A stretch of 64,000 nt of DNA from Rhodococcus erythropolis NBRC 15567 (GCF_001552595.1 NZ_BCRM01000001.1:806001-870000), one strand, 5' to 3'. Shown: positions 35,514 through 44,515, numbered from the stretch's first letter. The notes: generated by a model from the sequence alone, not told the origin. Numbers and translations are program-made.

Positions 35514-36467
35514 TCAGCGAGTGCCCACGGGTCTGTCGCCGACTATCGAGATTCGATCCATCACCCTGCGGGCGGGGAAGTAGTCGCTGGCCGCGTAGTG
35601 CTGACAAGTTCGGTTGTCCCAGAATGCAATCGTATTCGTCCGCCACTTGAGTCGTACTTGGAACTCGGGACGATGTACGTGTCGATAGAGCAGGGTGAGT
35701 AGCTCGTCGGACTCGGCTTCGGACACCCCGACGATCCTCTGGGTGAAGCTGAGATTGACGAAGAGAACCTTTCGGCCGGTCTCGGGAATCACTCTCACCA
35801 CCGGATGTCGAACCGCCGGGAACTGTGGACGCAACTTCGCCACCGTCGACGGATCCATGTGCTTGCCGAACGAATTGATCCAATCATGCTCGGCAACAAG
35901 CTGGTCGATGCGTTCTTTGATGCCCTCTGGGAGTAGCTCGTATGCCGCTCCGGTATCGGCCCACAAGGTATCGCCTCCGACCGGGGGTACCTCGACTGCG
36001 CGCAATACCGCTGCGAACGAGGGGAATTCGTGCCAACTGACGTCGTTGTGCCAGTTGTTCTCGACCCCGCCGGTCATCGCATCTTTTGCAAGTGTGACTA
36101 TGTCGGCTTCGCTTTGACCGGGTTGGGTGTACTTGAAAAACGGATGCTGTTCCAGTGAGCCCCATCGACTCGCGAAATCTCGGTGTTCGCTGCGATCGAT
36201 AGTTTGATCGCGGAAGAAGAGTACTTTCCATTCGAGTAGCGCTCGGCGAAGTTCCGACATCGTCTCATCCGAGAGTTGGCCGCTCAGTTGGATTCCCGAG
36301 ATTTCTGCACCGATGGTAGGCGTCGTCGGAGTGAGTGTGAAACGAGTGTACGGCAACACTTCGAATCCCTCCGCGGTGCGAGAGGCCACGAGCGGCCCGT
36401 AGGCGGCGAGTGGATCGGTTGCTATCGGATAGATCTGTCCGCTCACGAATGCCGTCATGTCCGTCAT
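35514..36467 (-). CDS. TauD/TfdA family 2-oxoglutarate-dependent dioxygenase
   Basis: A 317-aa Fe(II)/2-oxoglutarate dioxygenase. The iron ligands are H140-N-D142 (WHNDVSW) and His290 (CQHYAASDYFPARR), with the 2-oxoglutarate-binding Arg at about 301, eleven residues after the last His as in TauD. It could oxidise a sulfonate, aryloxyacid, carnitine-like or other small substrate. MTDMTAFV at 36467 is used; ATG 36458 has better spacing from AAGG. It faces the aldehyde dehydrogenase across a 184-bp divergent promoter region. Confidence 0.85.
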   Translation of the reverse strand: MTDMTAFVSGQIYPIATDPLAAYGPLVASRTAEGFEVLPYTRFTLTPTTPTIGAEISGIQLSGQLSDETMSELRRALLEWKVLFFRDQTIDRSEHRDFASRWGSLEQHPFFKYTQPGQSEADIVTLAKDAMTGGVENNWHNDVSWHEFPSFAAVLRAVEVPPVGGDTLWADTGAAYELLPEGIKERIDQLVAEHDWINSFGKHMDPSTVAKLRPQFPAVRHPVVRVIPETGRKVLFVNLSFTQRIVGVSEAESDELLTLLYRHVHRPEFQVRLKWRTNTIAFWDNRTCQHYAASDYFPARRVMDRISIVGDRPVGTR

Positions 36468-36651
36468 CCTTACTCGTTCGGGTGGGGTCTTACGCCACGG
36501 TAAGGCAATATCCTTAAATGTGTCAAGGGTGAGCGAAAAGCATGGTTGCATTATTGAGAATTAACTTTATGATCTGAATCTGATGGTCTGCGGCAGATTC
36601 GATGGTTCGAAACACTGATCCGTTGAACACTAATCCTAGGAGTGGACGAGC

Positions 36652-38097
36652 ATGGAAACACGTCTCGAGTACACGGAACTATTCATCGGCGGTGAATGGG
36701 TGACGCCGTCCGGTAGTGGAGTCATCGAGGTGATGTCGCCGCACACGGAGCGCGTGATCGGTTCGGTCCCAGCGGCGTCGACGGCGGACGTCGACCGCGC
36801 AGTGGAGATCGCGAGGGCGGCATTCGATTCCGGGGAGTGGGCACAGACACCTCTTGCTGATCGCATCGCGGTCGTCACTCGCATCAAGGACGCGATCTTC
36901 GCCAGGAGTGAGGAATTCGCAGCGCTGATCTCGCGGCAGAACGGTGCTCCGGCCAGTTCGGCGATGCGCACGCAGGTGTTGGGAGCCGTTGCGGCCTACG
37001 GCGCGGCGTGTGCCGTTGCGGCGCAGTTCCCGTTCGAAGAGTCGCGTGCGGGCGTCGGCGGCCCGATGTTGATCCGTCACGAACCGGTGGGTGTCGTGGC
37101 CGCAATCGTTCCGTGGAACGTGCCACAGTTGGTGATCGCTGCGAAACTTGCTCCGGCACTCTTGAGTGGATGCGCGGTGATCTTGAAACCGGCTCCGGAG
37201 ACACCGCTCGATTCGAACTTGCTGGCCGAGATCTGTTCACAGGCAGGGCTTCCAAAGGGAGTGCTGACCGTCTTGCCTGCCGAACGAGACGTGAGCGCTT
37301 ATCTGGTTGCCCACCCCGGAATCGACAAGGTGGCCTTCACCGGTTCGGTGGCAGCAGGTAAGGCGATCATGGCCGCTGCGGCGGCGAATCTCACGCGGGT
37401 GACCCTCGAACTCGGTGGCAAGTCGGCTGCGATAGTCCTCGAAGACGCAGATGTCGATCAGGCGCTGCCCAATATCTTGGCCGGATCGTTCGCCAACAGC
37501 GGTCAAGCCTGCGTCGCGCTGACGCGTATTTTGTTGCCGGTCAGCAGGTATGACGAGATCGCGGAGAAGTTCGCTGCCGCAGTCGCGGCGATGAAGGTCG
37601 GCGATCCTACCGATCCGGCGACTGTGATCGGCCCGATGACAAGTGCGGCGCAGCAGCGACGAGTGCTCGACTATGTCGGAATCGGCGAGGCAGAGGGTGC
37701 GAAGATCTTGACGGGAGGGTCTGTTCCGGAGGGGCTTTCGACGGGCTGGTACGTCGAACCCACGGTCTTCGGCAACGTCGACAACTCCATGCGGATTGCT
37801 CGCGAGGAAATCTTCGGGCCGGTCGTCTGCCTGATTCCTTTCGAAGACGAAGCCCACGCAATCGCGATTGCCAACGATTCCGATCTAGGACTCTCCGGAG
37901 CAGTCTGGACCGCGGACACTGAGCACGGCGTCGAGGTGGCACGGCAGATTCGCACCGGCACCTTCTCGGTCAACTGCCAACGATTCGACGTCGTTGGTCC
38001 CTTCGGCGGTTACAAGAATTCGGGAGTGGGGCGCGAATTCGGCCCGGAAGGTCTGGCAGCGTACCTCGAGGCCAAGAGCATCTTCCTCCCTGCTTGA
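36652..38097 (+). CDS. Aldehyde dehydrogenase
   Basis: NAD(P)-dependent aldehyde dehydrogenase, 481 aa, normal length. Asn155 (VPWNVP), general base Glu253 (LELGGKS) and nucleophile Cys287 (NSGQACVAL) are all present. The RBS AGGAG lies 9 nt before ATG. It would convert an aldehyde produced after hydroxylation into the acid that the CoA ligases then activate. Confidence 0.9.
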   Translation: METRLEYTELFIGGEWVTPSGSGVIEVMSPHTERVIGSVPAASTADVDRAVEIARAAFDSGEWAQTPLADRIAVVTRIKDAIFARSEEFAALISRQNGAPASSAMRTQVLGAVAAYGAACAVAAQFPFEESRAGVGGPMLIRHEPVGVVAAIVPWNVPQLVIAAKLAPALLSGCAVILKPAPETPLDSNLLAEICSQAGLPKGVLTVLPAERDVSAYLVAHPGIDKVAFTGSVAAGKAIMAAAAANLTRVTLELGGKSAAIVLEDADVDQALPNILAGSFANSGQACVALTRILLPVSRYDEIAEKFAAAVAAMKVGDPTDPATVIGPMTSAAQQRRVLDYVGIGEAEGAKILTGGSVPEGLSTGWYVEPTVFGNVDNSMRIAREEIFGPVVCLIPFEDEAHAIAIANDSDLGLSGAVWTADTEHGVEVARQIRTGTFSVNCQRFDVVGPFGGYKNSGVGREFGPEGLAAYLEAKSIFLPA

Positions 38098-38114
38098 TCA
38101 GGCGGAATCACAAA

Positions 38115-38153
38115 GATTCAGCCCCACTTCGATTGTCGAGGTGGGGCCGAATC
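38115..38153. terminator. Terminator hairpin between convergent ALDH and ACAD genes
   Basis: An 18-bp stem (38115-38132 with 38136-38153) with one A-C mismatch, one wobble pair and a TTG loop, located between convergent stop codons. Confidence 0.8.
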
Positions 38154-38161
38154 AGCTTGAG

Positions 38162-39319
38162 TCAGATGCCAATGTCCTTGGCGATGATCGTCTTCATCAC
38201 TTCACTCGAACCCGCATAGATTCGGTTGACCCGTGTGTCCGCATACAGACGTGAGATCGGGTATTCACGCATGTAGCCGTATCCGCCGTGTAGTTGCAGG
38301 CACTTGTCGATGACGCGGCCGGCCATTTCAGTACAGAAGAGCTTGATCCTCGCGGCGTCCGCGACGGTCAACTCGCGGATCTCGTCCAGATCGAGTGCTC
38401 GGTCGACCGCAGCTTGCGCGGCCGCGACTTCTGCCGAGCATTCTGCCAAGACGAATTTCGTGTTCTGGAACTGAGCCACGGGGGTGCCGAAGACCTCGCG
38501 CTCCTTGACGTATGCGGTCGCGAACTCGATTGCTGCGCTCGCATTCGCGTAAGACCCCACGGCGGCGCCGAGTCGTTCCCGGACGAGATTTCGGGTGAGG
38601 TAGCCGAACCCGGCACCTTCCTCTCCGAGGAGGTTCTCGATCGGCACGCGGACATCGGTGAACGACAGTTCTGCGGTGTCCTGCGCTCGCAGCCCCAACT
38701 TCTCGAGCTTGCGACCGACGCTGAAGCCTTCCGACGTGGTGTCGACGCAGAGAATCGACAGACCAGCGCGGCGGTCCGCATCGCCTGCAGGACTGGTGCG
38801 GGCGACCACGAGAATCAAGTCGGCCTGCACTCCGCCGGTGATGAACGTCTTGGATCCGTTGAGCACGTAGTGGCTGCCGTCACCGGACAGTTTCGCAGTT
38901 GTCTTGATCCCGGCAAGGTCGGAACCGGCGCCCGGTTCCGTCATCGCGATGGCGGTCATCAGTTCACCGGAGAGGAAACCGGGAAGCCACCGCGCTTTCT
39001 GTTCGTCGTTGCCGTACTCGACCAGATAGGGAAGGACGAGGCACGTGTGGACGACGTCGGCGCCGAAAGTGACCCCTGCCCGTGCGGTCTCCTCACGGAT
39101 CACTGCCTGATACTTGAAGCTCGTCTCCCCGCCGCCGCCGTATTCCTCGGGTAGCTCGATTCCGAATATTCCGAGGTCACCCAACTGCCGATACAGTGAC
39201 CGGGGAACCATGCCGGCTTCCTCCCATTCTGCGAAGTGTGGGACGACCTCACGGGCGATGAACGTCCGAATCATGTGACGGAACGTATCGTGATCGCTGT
39301 TGTAGACGGTTCGTTGCAC
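38162..39319 (-). CDS. Acyl-CoA dehydrogenase (FadE type) 1
   Basis: A 385-aa flavoenzyme that inserts the 2,3-double bond into an acyl-CoA. FAD/substrate motifs AMTEPGAGSDLAGI and the C-terminal LHGGYGYMREYPI-R-YADTR are present. The glutamate of the RERL segment (Glu248) matches the base position of isovaleryl-CoA/long-chain type enzymes, while the medium-chain type Glu position is Ala (IYAGSSE). GTG 39319 follows AAGGAG. It is strongly similar in length and alignment to the enzyme at 47434-48591. Confidence 0.9.
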   Translation of the reverse strand: MQRTVYNSDHDTFRHMIRTFIAREVVPHFAEWEEAGMVPRSLYRQLGDLGIFGIELPEEYGGGGETSFKYQAVIREETARAGVTFGADVVHTCLVLPYLVEYGNDEQKARWLPGFLSGELMTAIAMTEPGAGSDLAGIKTTAKLSGDGSHYVLNGSKTFITGGVQADLILVVARTSPAGDADRRAGLSILCVDTTSEGFSVGRKLEKLGLRAQDTAELSFTDVRVPIENLLGEEGAGFGYLTRNLVRERLGAAVGSYANASAAIEFATAYVKEREVFGTPVAQFQNTKFVLAECSAEVAAAQAAVDRALDLDEIRELTVADAARIKLFCTEMAGRVIDKCLQLHGGYGYMREYPISRLYADTRVNRIYAGSSEVMKTIIAKDIGI

Positions 39320-39483
39320 GTGATTCTCCTTGGGCTCGGTACCCTGAAGTCAGGTGTCCGGTTCTGAGGTGAGGTAAGGTTCTCTAACCAGATGTTGAGA
39401 GAAAACTGCGGAATGAGCTGTTGTTTTCCGGCAATAAGTGAATAATAACTCATAGACGTGTGTTTGACGATGCAACACTGGTT

Positions 39484-39517
39484 GTTCGGAATTCCGGTTT
39501 GTTCGGAAATTCCGGTT
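39484..39517. promoter_or_regulatory. Duplicated palindromic operator of the double TetR gene
   Basis: GTTCGGAATTCCGGTT (39484-39499) is repeated as GTTCGGAAATTCCGGTT (39501-39517). Each copy holds a palindrome (CGGAATTCCG, CGGAAATTCCG) just upstream of the regulator's RBS, suggesting autoregulation. Confidence 0.7.
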
Positions 39518-39538
39518 GTCGCGAAGGAGAGAGTCACG

Positions 39539-40687
39539 ATGGTCGTACGTCGGCCCCACGACCGCAAGCAGCAGATACTTGCTGCTGCTGGTGAACTTTT
39601 CCGTGAGCACGGCTATCACAACGTGTCCGTTGCGCAGGTGGCTGCGGGAGTTGGAATCACGGCGCCTGCCCTGTATCGGCACTTCAAGAACAAGCCGGAT
39701 CTTCTCTACGCCGCGGTCAACGCGGGCATCGAATCGCTCTACGACCGGGTCGCCGGGTCCGAGGATCTGAAATCGATGATCGCCGAGCTTGCGGCGTCGG
39801 TATCTCGTCGTCGAGGGCTCTCGCTGCTGTGGCAACGCGAAGCCCGCTACCTACCCGACGAGCAACGGGAAGAAATGCGCGCGACGCTCAAGAGTGCTGC
39901 CGCACGCGATGCTGCGCTGATCCGAACGGAACGCCCCGAACTCGACGAGGAAGACAGCTATCTACTCGCCTGGGCTCTCATCGCTGTCTTCAACAGTGTG
40001 TCCTCGCATCGGGTGTCCCTGCCGAGACGTCAGATGGAACTGCTGCTGGCGGAGTTGGCGGAGCGGGCGGTGCATACGGAACTCGGCCACTCCGAGGTGA
40101 AGGTGGAGACGCCGACCGGTCACGTTCCGTTGGCGATGCCCAGGCGTGAACTCTTGTTGACCGAAGCAATTCGTCTGTTCGACGAGCGTGGGTACCAGGC
40201 GGTCAACACCGAGGACATCGGTGAGGCTGCCGGAACTACGGGCCCCAATGTGTACAACCACTTCGATGCCAAGATCGACCTTCTGATCGCGGCGGTTTCG
40301 CGAGGTGGTGAGCGGCGGCGGATCGGTGTTGCGCAGGCGCTCGCTGCCGCATCGGGACCGGAGGATGCGTTGTCCGGATTGCTTGCGGCACATATTGATT
40401 TCGCGATCAACGAGCGTCATCTGATCGGACTGTTGATCAGTGAACTCGACCAATTGCCGGACAAGTTCCGCCGCACGTGCGAACAGAATCAGCGTGAGTA
40501 CGTCGCGTTGTGGGTCAAGATGCTCGACGACGTTCGTCCGGGGCTCGAACCCGCGACGGCCAGAATAACCGTCAATGCCGCATTGACCGTTGTGGAAAAC
40601 GCGGTGCGTATCGGCCGGCTACGTCGTCGTGACGACCTGCCTGAGCGCCTGTTCGAGATCGGCTCCGCAGTTCTGCTGGGCGGCTAG
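39539..40687 (+). CDS. Double-domain TetR family regulator
   Basis: A 382-aa protein made of two complete TetR units. The first helix-turn-helix is at about residues 29-48 (VSVAQVAAGVGITAPALYRHF) and the second at about 222-245 (VNTEDIGEAAGTTGPNVYNHF); each has its own helical domain. ATG 39539 is preceded by GAAGGAGAG, so upstream in-frame codons are not used. This tandem architecture occurs in mycolata and may act as an intramolecular pseudo-dimer. It lies between acyl-CoA dehydrogenase genes on both sides and probably controls them. Confidence 0.9.
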   Translation: MVVRRPHDRKQQILAAAGELFREHGYHNVSVAQVAAGVGITAPALYRHFKNKPDLLYAAVNAGIESLYDRVAGSEDLKSMIAELAASVSRRRGLSLLWQREARYLPDEQREEMRATLKSAAARDAALIRTERPELDEEDSYLLAWALIAVFNSVSSHRVSLPRRQMELLLAELAERAVHTELGHSEVKVETPTGHVPLAMPRRELLLTEAIRLFDERGYQAVNTEDIGEAAGTTGPNVYNHFDAKIDLLIAAVSRGGERRRIGVAQALAAASGPEDALSGLLAAHIDFAINERHLIGLLISELDQLPDKFRRTCEQNQREYVALWVKMLDDVRPGLEPATARITVNAALTVVENAVRIGRLRRRDDLPERLFEIGSAVLLGG

Positions 40688-40797
40688 TCGAGAGAGTAGC
40701 CGGGTGCTGTTGGCGGACAGTCACATTCAAGATGGTAACATTTTTGTATATGTTTCTTGAGAACCTAGTCGATGAATTCAACTGATCGGAGACGTCC

Positions 40798-41925
40798 ATG
40801 CGTTTCGACGCAACAGAACTGACGATCGAGGAACTCGAACTTCAGGCAGAAGTGCGGGAGTACCTCGACGAGCGGCTCACCCCCGGTAGCTACCCGCTCG
40901 GACTCGGGATGTCCGGGGCAGTGGATCCGGAGTTCTCGCGAGATCTCGGTAGCCGTGGCTGGCTCGGAATGTCTCTGCCGAAGGAATACGGCGGGGGCGG
41001 GCGGTCGGCAGTGGATCGATTGGTCGTCGTGGAAGAACTTCTCGCGCGCGGGGCACCCGTCGGTTATCACTGGATCGGAGACAGACAGTCAGGTCCGAGC
41101 ATCGCAGCCAACGGCACGGAAGAACAGAAGCGGCACTTCCTGCCAGGTATCGCGAACGGTGAGTTCTCGTTCTCGATCGGAATGAGTGAACCCGACTCGG
41201 GTTCGGACCTGGCATCGGTAAGAACTCGCGCCGAATGTGTCGAGGGCGGATGGAAAGTCAACGGAACCAAGATCTGGACCACCGGTGCCTTCCACGCCAC
41301 ACACATACTCGCCCTGCTTCGAACCTCGGCAGACAAGCACAACGGACTCACTCAGCTGATCGTCGATCGCGACAGCGATGGCCTGACCGTCTCACCCATT
41401 CCGTTCATCGACGGAAGCGAGGACTTCTGCGAGGTGTCGTTCCAGGACGTTTTCGTGCCGGACTCGCGCCGCCTCGGCGACGTCGGAGCGGGCTGGGGAC
41501 AAAACACCGGTGAACTCGCACTCGAGCGAGGTGGCGTCGACCGTTGGATGTCGTTGATGCCGGTCCTCGAGAACTGGGCAGCCAACCGGGCGGCGCAGGG
41601 CGGCCCCGCGGCCCTGGCCGATCTGGGCTCGATTGCCGCGCGCTGCTGGGCTTTTCGTGGGATGTCGCTGTCCATTGCGCGAATGGTCGACGCGGGTCGC
41701 TCGCCGGTCACGGAGGCCGCGCTGATCAAGGAAATGGCAACACGCTTCGAACAGGACTGTGTTGCCACCGTGGCACGGCACCTCGGCCGGGCTCCGGACC
41801 TTGCATCCGACGACCCGTACGAGTCACTGCTCGCCCGGGCTGTGCTGGTGGCACCGTCGTGGTCGATTCGCGGTGGCACAAACGAAATTCTCCGCACCGT
41901 GATCGTGAAAGGGTTGAACCGATGA
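40798..41925 (+). CDS. Acyl-CoA dehydrogenase, catalytic subunit of a pair
   Basis: A 375-aa acyl-CoA dehydrogenase. FAD motifs GMSEPDSGSDLASV and KIWTTGAF are intact, and a Glu in LALERGGVDRW sits at the IVD-like base position. It ends with the RGGTNEILRTVIVKG tail of the family. It overlaps the next gene by 4 bp. Adjacent unequal acyl-CoA dehydrogenases in mycolata commonly form alpha2beta2 complexes; here this would be the active subunit. Confidence 0.9.
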   Translation: MRFDATELTIEELELQAEVREYLDERLTPGSYPLGLGMSGAVDPEFSRDLGSRGWLGMSLPKEYGGGGRSAVDRLVVVEELLARGAPVGYHWIGDRQSGPSIAANGTEEQKRHFLPGIANGEFSFSIGMSEPDSGSDLASVRTRAECVEGGWKVNGTKIWTTGAFHATHILALLRTSADKHNGLTQLIVDRDSDGLTVSPIPFIDGSEDFCEVSFQDVFVPDSRRLGDVGAGWGQNTGELALERGGVDRWMSLMPVLENWAANRAAQGGPAALADLGSIAARCWAFRGMSLSIARMVDAGRSPVTEAALIKEMATRFEQDCVATVARHLGRAPDLASDDPYESLLARAVLVAPSWSIRGGTNEILRTVIVKGLNR

Positions 41926-42992
41926 ATTCGGGGTCAGAGATCAACGCGTACACATTCGACGCCGACCTCGAAGCGATGGTCGAGCAATTCTTCGCCGAGA
42001 AGTCCGGCACCGAAGTGGCGGCGCAGGCCGAGATCGACGGTCTTCCCAGCGAACTTTGGAGCGCAGCAGTGGAACTGGGGTTGCCGCTGGTCGGTCTTCC
42101 CGAATCTGTTGGTGGTTCCGGTGGCTCGCTCCTCGACGCCGTGACTGTGCAGCGCGCTGCTGCGAGGCACGCTGCGCCGTTGCCTCTCGCCGAGACGTAC
42201 CTCGCGGGCAGGCTGGCAGCAGCGGCCGGGCTACCGGTGCCCTCCGGAATCGCAACCGTCGCCCCGGGATCGCAGCGCGACGATGCGCGTCGGATCGGCG
42301 ACGGCCACGTATCGGGAACCTTTCACGATGTGCCATGGGGGAGCGCAGCATCAGTGCTGGCGGCAGTTCTCGGTGATCGAGTTGTACTTCTGGACATCTC
42401 CGATGCCGAGATCGGGTCCGGGACGGATTTCGCAGGGCAACCGCGTCAGAGTCTGACGTTCTCCGAAGCGCGCACCGTCGACGGTGACAACCCGGTCGAT
42501 GCCCGGATTCTCAGTAGACTCGGTGCCTTCTTGCGCTCGGTACAGATGGCAGGAGCCATGGAGTCGGTGTCGACGTTGACCCGTCGCTACGTTTCGGAGC
42601 GGGTGCAGTTCGGCAGGCCGATTGCGCAGTTCCAAGCCGTCCAGCAGCACATCGTCACCCTCGCACAGATGGCATCGATGTCCACACTGTCCGTGGATCG
42701 CACGGCGCACGCGCTCACCCGTCGCGACGCCGACTTCGAAGTGTGTGCAACCAAATTGGTGGTTTCGCAGAATGCGCTCGCGAGCGTGCGTGCCGCCCAC
42801 CAGGCACACGGTGCGATCGGCATGACCCGCGAATACCGCTTGCAACAACTCACCCGACGACTGCATGCCTGGCGATCGGAGTTCGGCGACGACATCGCGC
42901 TTGCGACGCAACTCGGAAGTGCTGTCGCGACGACGCCCTCCCTGCCGCGCTTGATCACCGACCCACAACCGACCTTGGAGCTGAAGTCATGA
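41922..42992 (+). CDS. Acyl-CoA dehydrogenase, partner subunit
   Basis: A 356-aa divergent acyl-CoA dehydrogenase-fold protein. The C-terminal half is recognisable (RYVSERVQFGRPIAQFQAVQQH and HQAHGAIGMTREYRLQQLTRRL), but the segment matching the base (FLRSVQMAGAME) lacks the Glu at the usual place and the FAD-loop is shortened. This fits the non-catalytic partner of an alpha2beta2 acyl-CoA dehydrogenase with the preceding gene. ATGA overlaps connect it to genes on both sides. Confidence 0.8.
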   Translation: MNSGSEINAYTFDADLEAMVEQFFAEKSGTEVAAQAEIDGLPSELWSAAVELGLPLVGLPESVGGSGGSLLDAVTVQRAAARHAAPLPLAETYLAGRLAAAAGLPVPSGIATVAPGSQRDDARRIGDGHVSGTFHDVPWGSAASVLAAVLGDRVVLLDISDAEIGSGTDFAGQPRQSLTFSEARTVDGDNPVDARILSRLGAFLRSVQMAGAMESVSTLTRRYVSERVQFGRPIAQFQAVQQHIVTLAQMASMSTLSVDRTAHALTRRDADFEVCATKLVVSQNALASVRAAHQAHGAIGMTREYRLQQLTRRLHAWRSEFGDDIALATQLGSAVATTPSLPRLITDPQPTLELKS

Positions 42993-43756
42993 CCGATGCC
43001 GTGCACGTGGAAATCGACGGACACGTCGGAACCATCGAGTTCTCACGCCCGCCCGCCAACTACTTCGATCAGGAGATTCTGCAGCAGATCGCCGATGCGG
43101 CAGCCGGTCTCGTCAACGGTGGAGACATTCGCGCGATTGTTCTCGCCTCGGCGGGCAAACACTTCTGTGCCGGCGCGAACTTCGGTGAGGGTGGACTGGG
43201 GCCCGATCGCGCCGACACGGTGCGCGCGATCTACACCGAGGCGTTGCGGCTGTTCGAGATTCCGGTTCCCGTGATTGCGGCAGTGCAGGGATCCGCGGTG
43301 GGCGGTGGTCTCGGCCTCGCCTGCGCCGCGGACTTCCGCGTCGCCGGGCCGTCGACACGGTTGCACGCGAACTTCGCTGCGTTGGGGTTCCACCAGGGAT
43401 TCGGCCTCAGCGTCACCTTGCCCCGAATCGTCTCGATGCAGTCTGCAGCGGATCTGCTGTACACGGCGCGGCGGCTGACGGGCGTACAGGCGCACGAACT
43501 CGGTTTGGTGGACCGATTGGCCGAAGATGCGAACATCCGGCAAGAGGCACTGGCGTACGCCCACGAAATTGCCTCGAGTGCACCGTTGGCCGTCCGCTCC
43601 ATGAAGGCGACGTTGCGCGCGGGGCTACGGGACGAGGTCGCCACTGTTCTCGAGCGCGAGTTGGCGGAGCAGGTTGTTCTGTGGGGGACCGAGGACTGCG
43701 TCGCCGGCATCGAGGCCAACCTCGCACGAGTGCAACCGCAGTTCAACGCGAGGTGA
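42989..43756 (+). CDS. Crotonase-fold (enoyl-CoA hydratase/isomerase) protein
   Basis: A 255-aa crotonase superfamily protein. The oxyanion-hole segments GKHFCAGANF and VQGSAVGGGLGLACAADFRVA are intact, so it should bind acyl-CoA. The residues aligning by eye with the two catalytic glutamates of classical hydratases are Phe129 and Asp155, so ordinary syn-hydration is doubtful; isomerase, hydrolase or C-C lyase activity is possible. Third gene of the three-gene unit with the acyl-CoA dehydrogenase pair. Confidence 0.8.
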   Translation: MTDAVHVEIDGHVGTIEFSRPPANYFDQEILQQIADAAAGLVNGGDIRAIVLASAGKHFCAGANFGEGGLGPDRADTVRAIYTEALRLFEIPVPVIAAVQGSAVGGGLGLACAADFRVAGPSTRLHANFAALGFHQGFGLSVTLPRIVSMQSAADLLYTARRLTGVQAHELGLVDRLAEDANIRQEALAYAHEIASSAPLAVRSMKATLRAGLRDEVATVLERELAEQVVLWGTEDCVAGIEANLARVQPQFNAR

Positions 43757-43784
43757 AGTCGACGCGACCACTATCGTATCCACC

Positions 43785-44432
43785 GTGAAGGAACCAACCG
43801 GTGCGCAACGCTGCCTGCAACAGATCCGGCAGATGATCGTCTCGGGTGAGCTGCTGCCTGGACAGAAAGTCCACCAAAGCGAGCTCGCCGAGCGGTTGAA
43901 CGTCAGCCGAATTCCGGTCCGTGAGGCACTTTCGACCTTGCAGGCAGAGGGCGTCCTCGAACACAAGTCCAACACCGGGTACACCGTCGCCAGATTCAGC
44001 AGCGAAGATCTTTCCGAGCTCTACCTGATGCGACGCCTGCTCGAAACGGAGATCCTGGCGTCGATCGATCTCGGTGGCGTCGACGTCGCCGAGTTGGAAC
44101 GAATCCAGGAGCAGGTCGACCAGGCGGAACCGAGCGAGCAGGGTCCAGAGTTTCAGGAAGCCAACCGTGAGTTCCACTTTCGTCTGTTCTCGTACTCGCC
44201 CCTGCAGCGTGTGCTGCAGGAAGTGGATCGGCTCTGGTACATGTCGGACTTCTATCGTGCCCTGTACATCCACGAGCCGTCGTCGCGTCGGAAGGTTTCC
44301 GAGGACCACGGCCGGATTCTCCAGGCCGTTCGCGATCAAGATTCGGCCGAACTGATCCGGGCGAGCGACGAACATCGATCTGCTACAGAAGATCTGGTCG
44401 TACGAAGGCTGGGTCGCAGTCGACCTCGCTGA
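43785..44432 (+). CDS. GntR family transcriptional regulator (FCD subgroup)
   Basis: A 215-aa regulator with a GntR winged helix (GQKVHQSELAERLNVSRIPVREALSTLQAEGVLE) followed by an all-helical FCD effector domain with EANREFHFRLF. GTG 43785 is used, 28 bp after the crotonase gene, so it belongs to the preceding unit. FCD domains bind organic acids or acyl-CoA-type ligands, which suits control of this catabolic region. Confidence 0.9.
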   Translation: MKEPTGAQRCLQQIRQMIVSGELLPGQKVHQSELAERLNVSRIPVREALSTLQAEGVLEHKSNTGYTVARFSSEDLSELYLMRRLLETEILASIDLGGVDVAELERIQEQVDQAEPSEQGPEFQEANREFHFRLFSYSPLQRVLQEVDRLWYMSDFYRALYIHEPSSRRKVSEDHGRILQAVRDQDSAELIRASDEHRSATEDLVVRRLGRSRPR

Positions 44433-44450
44433 GCGAGGACGAAGAGCAAA

Positions 44451-44493
44451 CAGGTGCGCGGTATCCTTCCGGTTCTCGGATACCGCGCACCTG
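44451..44493. terminator. Terminator hairpin between GntR and CoA ligase genes
   Basis: A perfect 16-bp stem (44451-44466 with 44478-44493) with an 11-nt loop lies between convergent genes. Confidence 0.85.
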
Positions 44494-44515
44494 TGGTCGT
44501 GGGACGGCCGAACGC

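Noticed and set aside
36489-36504. CTTAC-GCCACG-GTAAG inverted repeat between TauD and ALDH genes
   Set aside because: Arms are only 5 bp and no second copy was found, so it is too weak to list as an operator.
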